A stretch of DNA of 11,891 nt from Saccoglossus kowalevskii (lineage: Eukaryota > Hemichordata > Enteropneusta > Harrimaniidae): assembly GCF_000003605.2 (NCBI RefSeq), contig NW_003143795.1:555623-567513 (forward strand), written 5' to 3'. Positions 9,204 to 11,891 of this stretch are shown here, piece after piece. Numbering within the stretch: position 1 is the stretch's first letter; each line of letters begins with the position of its first letter. Made by a program: the position numbers and the translations under genes. The notes below the pieces were generated by a model. The model made no database searches. It saw only the letters and a list, made by a program, of their open reading frames with translations, and was not told where the DNA came from.

Positions 9204-9237
9204 CTTTTCGCCCAAATTTGAAGACGCTAGCCATCAT
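9204..9237 (-). CDS. Candidate first coding exon, minus strand (unknown protein)
   Basis: On the minus strand two successive ATG codons (9237-9235 and 9234-9232) open a frame reading MMASVFKFGRK, plus one extra base, up to 9204. There AAAAG is followed by GTAAGA, a near-perfect splice donor. The second ATG has A at -3 and G at +4, a favourable initiation context. An in-frame TAG lies upstream at 9292-9294, so translation cannot start further out without splicing. The local base composition is richer in G and C than the flanks, as expected at a gene start. A downstream segment at 7927-8007 continues the frame in the correct phase. The basic, aromatic N-terminus shows no signal peptide. I could not assign a family. 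Confidence 0.45.
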
Positions 9238-9480
9238 TTGTGATATTTCTCTTGAGCTGGTAGGTGTTAGGTCGCTGTAAATGGATTGAAGCTATTTGGC
9301 AATCAAAGCTGTTCTCCCTACACTACACCTCCTGATGACTAGCCACGATTGAAGAGTAAGTCTACAATGAACTCTGTGATGGGATTCTCATGAGTCAATC
9401 TGCATAATCACAAGCTGTTCACAACAGCCTTGGAACGCTTCATGTCAACAAGGTTTCCATATACACTGCTCAAAAGGGGC
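9238..9480 (-). promoter_or_regulatory. Putative 5' UTR and promoter side of the minus-strand gene
   Basis: This patch upstream of the candidate start codon is less AT-rich than the rest of the window. It contains an AP-1-type word TGAGTCA (9391-9397) and, on the minus strand, CTACCAG at 9257, which could be an acceptor for a leader exon. A TATA-like word GTATATGG (minus strand, near 9460) is present but not diagnostic. No transcription start can be fixed from sequence alone. Confidence 0.25.
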
Positions 9481-9634
9481 AAACTTTCTGAGTGACAGAA
9501 TTTAGAATAGACCAAGTATGATAACAATCCCCCAAATAAATGTAATTTTGGAGATTTATTGTTACAACAATTAGCACTGCAAGTTATGTATTATCAATGC
9601 AATTACAAATTGTTCCCTCAGAATGGTAACTTAC

Positions 9635-9690
9635 ACCACCTGTGTGTGAAAATGGACTGTTCCGTGGTGTACTCTTTGGGGTCAATCAGG
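9635..9690 (-). other. Possible upstream leader exon end with splice donor
   Basis: On the minus strand GGTGGT is followed by GTAAGTTACC, with GT at 9634-9633, a full consensus donor. The preceding 50 bases are relatively GC-rich and open in one frame after a TGA. Joining it to the acceptor at 9257 in that frame would meet a stop, so it could only be an untranslated leader exon of the gene starting at 9237. The left boundary given is approximate. Confidence 0.2.
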
Positions 9691-10042
9691 TGTTATGTAA
9701 CCACATGATAATAAGCTTTAACAGGTCATTGACACAAAGAACTTGACACAAAACAACTATTGCCAGTACCCCTAAAACCAGTCAACTTGGGGACAATCTG
9801 GACAGCAAACCATGTTGGCTTCCTCATACCAGATAAATTTACCAGTTTGTTTTCAAAACACAGACACTTAGGAGGTGGGAGGATGGTGACAGCATATTAG
9901 TGGTTGTTGACCAGAGAAATTAATATTCATGAGTACATCAAATATTAAAAGCAGCTTTCATTGAAGAACAGTCATGCGCCTACTGATGTCAACCTAGCTC
10001 CCAAGGCCACACACAGTTACATACTAGTAGTCCTGGACCAAA
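9691..10042. other. Non-coding stretch, nothing recognised
   Basis: There is no ORF, repeat with defined ends or RNA gene that I can support between the possible leader exon and the first TTTTCGCTG-type element. Confidence 0.5.
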
Positions 10043-10044
10043 TA

Positions 10045-10219
10045 CTGTAAAATACACTATTTTAGCTGGAATTAATTTTCGCTGGAAATACTTTTGAGGT
10101 GTTTTATATGGAGTTTATTTTCACTGATTTTTTTGAGTTGAGTGTAAAATATAGAAAAAAAGATATATTCGCTGGATATTATTTTCACTGAACCATCTAG
10201 TGAAAATAAAGTATTACAG
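10045..10219 (+). mobile_element. Short TIR element (CTGT...ACAG family), copy 1
   Basis: A 175-base non-coding element. Its left end CTGTAAAATACACTATTTTA and the reverse complement of its right end, CTGTAATACTTTATTTTCAC, are imperfect inverted repeats. Internal motifs TTTTCGCTGGAA and TTTTCACTGA recur in both arms. A TA dinucleotide precedes the left end (10043-10044), but the right side has CA, so the duplication is imperfect here. A second copy in the same orientation lies at 10423-10630, with closely matching internal sequence. Repeats of this look are common in mollusc and other marine invertebrate genomes as far as I know. A Tc1/mariner-type mobiliser is possible from the TA flank. Confidence 0.78.
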
Positions 10220-10422
10220 CAACCATACTTCTACTGTAAAAGTTACAGGGGTCACAGTTACACTAACTATCTGCATTTGGCAATGACCCCAAATCCCCAG
10301 TTTGACTACAATAACAATCAATGTGAATTTGTCTATATTGTTTCCTGTTTAGAAATTACTGTACTTTAATTGTTCATAGTGTTCATGTCTTTCATTGAAT
10401 ATATCTGACACTATATTATCTA

Positions 10423-10630
10423 CTGTGAAATACTTTATTTTAGCTGGAATTAATTTTCGCTGAAAAGGCATTTTGGGTGTTTTGTATGGAATTTATTTTT
10501 ACTGATTTTTGATGATTTGAATGTGAAATATAGGGGAAAAAGTATATTCGCTGGATTTTATTTTCACGGACTCATTCCTTGAGCGAAAATAGCGAAAATA
10601 AATTCCAAGCGAAAATAAAGTATTCTACAG
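10423..10630 (+). mobile_element. Short TIR element (CTGT...ACAG family), copy 2
   Basis: This is a 208-base copy of the element at 10045-10219, in the same orientation. The left end reads CTGTGAAATACTTTATTTTA and the complement of the right end reads CTGTAGAATACTTTATTTTC, giving inverted repeats of about 30 bases with few mismatches. It is flanked by TA on both sides (10421-10422 and 10631-10632). The right arm carries three successive GCGAAAATA-type motifs, more than copy 1, which accounts for most of the length difference. There is no coding capacity. The better-matched ends suggest this copy is less decayed than copy 1. Confidence 0.82.
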
Positions 10631-10740
10631 TAATCAGCTGCAATTTTGAGACATGCATGTCACACAAATATAAAAGAAAACACACAATTACTGAATGTGG
10701 TATTACTAAAAAAAAATCAAATTATTCATTTAAATTTACA

Positions 10741-11128
10741 AGCTAAAATAGTATCTTTTTCCAAAATATCAAAAAAAAAAAAGAGAAAAAAAGTTGTTGT
10801 TGTTCTGACCATGGAGGTAAAAAGAGTTTTTTCACCTCCATGTTTTGACGCATTTTGTACAATATTAATTTACTAAAACAAACCAAAATAGCACCATTTT
10901 CCACAAAAAAGACAAAAAGATCCTAATACAAGAGTTGTTTTGATGCATTGTGTCTGACATGCATTTACATTTAAAAACCAAAATAGCATGTTTTCATATT
11001 TCCCTGAAAAAAAAAGAGACAAAAACGTAATACAAGAGTTGCCATGACAATGTTCGATATGGGTCACATACTATAACAATAATAATTTTATTCAACACGA
11101 AAAACATACTACAGAAGTTGTTTTGATG
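10741..11128 (+). repeat. Degenerate tandem repeat upstream of the retrotransposon ORF
   Basis: Two clear units share AACCAAAATAGCA, a long A-rich tract and TAATACAAGAGTTG (10881-10941 and 10976-11042). A more diverged unit starting AGCTAAAATAG precedes them at 10741. The unit end motif AGTTGTTTTGATG recurs at 10933-10945 and 11116-11128. The period is roughly 95-140 bases. It may be part of the 5' region of the element whose ORF starts at 11260, since tandem repeats in such leaders are known for several non-LTR families. It could also be an unrelated minisatellite into which the element inserted. Confidence 0.55.
10810..10842. repeat. Hairpin CATGGAGGT / ACCTCCATG
   Basis: Nine-base perfect arms (10810-10818 and 10834-10842) continue inward as A5 against T6 with one bulged base. 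This leaves only a loop of about three bases and makes the most stable hairpin noticed in the window. It lies inside the degenerate tandem repeat region. Confidence 0.7.
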
Positions 11129-11192
11129 GTTGCATAAACAAAAGAAAAACAAACAAAAAATTTAAGAACAAATAAAAACAAGATTAAACTAA

Positions 11193-11218
11193 AAACTACA
11201 TATAAACTACATATAAAC
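11193..11218 (+). repeat. Tandem AAACTACATAT, two copies
   Basis: Two perfect adjacent 11-base units (11193-11203 and 11204-11214) are followed by AAAC, the start of a third. It sits about 40 bases before the retrotransposon ORF start and probably belongs to its leader. Confidence 0.7.
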
Positions 11219-11222
11219 ACAC

Positions 11223-11254
11223 AATATGGCCAAAGGCCAAAAGATAGCCATATT
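11223..11254 (+). promoter_or_regulatory. Hairpin just upstream of the retrotransposon start codon
   Basis: AATATGGC (11223-11230) and GCCATATT (11247-11254) form a perfect 8-base stem that ends five bases before the ATG at 11260. An overlapping alternative stem, TGGCC AAA GGCCA (11227-11239), uses part of the same left arm, so only one of the two can form at a time. A role in start selection is inference. Confidence 0.35.
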
Positions 11255-11259
11255 TACTA

Positions 11260-11832
11260 ATGAGTAGAATACAGAGAACGGCATTATCAATCTCCTACTG
11301 GAACGTTCAGGGCTTGAGTAATAAAGTAGGTGACAATGATTTTATTAACAAAATTACTGAACATGACATTATTGGGCTTGGGGAAACCTGGCTGGATAAC
11401 AGTACAAAGGATAAACTTCAAATTCCAGGATACTATACACAATCAAATATAAGACAATCTCAAAGAAGAGGAGGAATCTCAGTTATAATCAAACAAGAAC
11501 TAAAAAAAGGAATAAAAATCATAAACATGAATGAAGAAGACATAATATGGTGTAAACTAAAGAAAAGATTCTTCAATACCACAACTGATATCTATATTTG
11601 TTTTCTTTACAATCCTCCTATTAACTCAACATATGCTAAACAAAATTTCTTTGATAATCTTGAAAAAAAGATTACAGAGTATTCTAAATTGGGTGACGTT
11701 ATAATTCAAGGAGACTTTAACAGTAGAACTGGAATTTTGCCAGATTATATTGAAAATGATACCTCTAGATTCTTACCTCTACCAGATTCTTACAACATAG
11801 ATGATAATGACCCACATCATAATAAGGATTAA
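11260..11832 (+). CDS. Non-LTR retrotransposon ORF, endonuclease domain (frameshifted, partial)
   Basis: The 190-codon frame encodes the N-terminal apurinic/apyrimidinic-type endonuclease domain of a non-LTR retrotransposon polyprotein. This domain nicks target DNA to prime reverse transcription. Motifs seen in order: WNVQGL with Asn15, GLGETW with Glu42, RRGGISVII at 69-77, FLYNPP with Tyr117, and IIQGDFNSRTG with Asp152 and Asn154. These are the expected metal-binding and catalytic positions of the first three quarters of the fold. The later Ser-Asp-His region is not reached. The frame ends at TAA (11830-11832), too early. The frame starting at 11826 stays open to the window edge and continues in the style of the family (NSYGNMLINLC), so one base appears lost or two gained near 11821-11832. 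Style suggests the CR1/L2-like group, not certain. The AT-rich codons match the host. Confidence 0.85.
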   Translation: MSRIQRTALSISYWNVQGLSNKVGDNDFINKITEHDIIGLGETWLDNSTKDKLQIPGYYTQSNIRQSQRRGGISVIIKQELKKGIKIINMNEEDIIWCKLKKRFFNTTTDIYICFLYNPPINSTYAKQNFFDNLEKKITEYSKLGDVIIQGDFNSRTGILPDYIENDTSRFLPLPDSYNIDDNDPHHNKD

Positions 11833-11891
11833 CTGTCAACTCTTATGGAAACATGTTGATAAATTTATGTAAAAATTGTAATCTAATATAT
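11260..11891 (+). mobile_element. Non-LTR retrotransposon (LINE), 5' part, runs off the right edge
   Basis: Evidence is the endonuclease-domain ORF from 11260 and its continuation in a second frame to the last base. The reverse transcriptase domain would lie beyond the window. The 5' boundary of the element is not defined; the A-rich, repeat-containing sequence from about 10741 may be its leader. No upstream ORF1-type protein (gag-like zinc knuckle or coiled coil) is visible in the 10633-11259 stretch, so either ORF1 is absent or the copy is 5' truncated. The frameshift makes this copy probably inactive. Confidence 0.8.

Noticed and set aside
10646-11067. Two short ORFs (10646-10876 plus, 10873-11067 minus)
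   Set aside because: Both lie in the A-rich degenerate tandem repeat and the hairpin; their residues follow low-complexity DNA.

Overview
The window looks like AT-rich, non-coding nuclear DNA from a marine invertebrate, possibly a mollusc or another lophotrochozoan. That reading rests on the sparse ORFs, the many short interspersed elements with inverted ends, the frequent ACATGTA and TACTAGTA-like words, and a non-LTR retrotransposon. No bacterial operon, rRNA, tRNA or CRISPR structure is visible. The species is inference only.

Layout. From 1 to about 3870 the sequence is intergenic or intronic, with short inverted repeats, a tetranucleotide microsatellite and no convincing gene. Two dispersed copies of one hAT-like non-autonomous element lie at 3872-4171 and 6163-6433. 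They have the same orientation, share inverted ends, and each has a plausible target-site duplication. Between and around them (4178-6157 and 6439-7920) are only small hairpins, dinucleotide tracts and POU-octamer words.

The most gene-like host signal is on the minus strand. A candidate first coding exon (9204-9237) ends at a consensus splice donor, and a second candidate exon (7927-8007) starts in exactly the compatible phase. Together they would encode the start of a protein of about 38 residues so far. I do not recognise it. If correct, much of the left part of the window is intron or gene body of this gene, and 9240 onward is its 5' UTR and promoter side. A possible upstream non-coding exon ends at 9635.

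Two direct copies of a second short element, with CTGT...ACAG ends and TTTTCGCTG internal motifs, occupy 10045-10219 and 10423-10630. A hairpin and a degenerate tandem repeat (10741-11130) follow. The right edge carries the start of the second ORF of a non-LTR retrotransposon (11260 onward): an apurinic-type endonuclease domain, broken by a frameshift near 11821-11832 and cut off by the window end.

The components are best read as transposons scattered in and beside one fragmentary host gene. I see no evidence for a novel multi-gene system.
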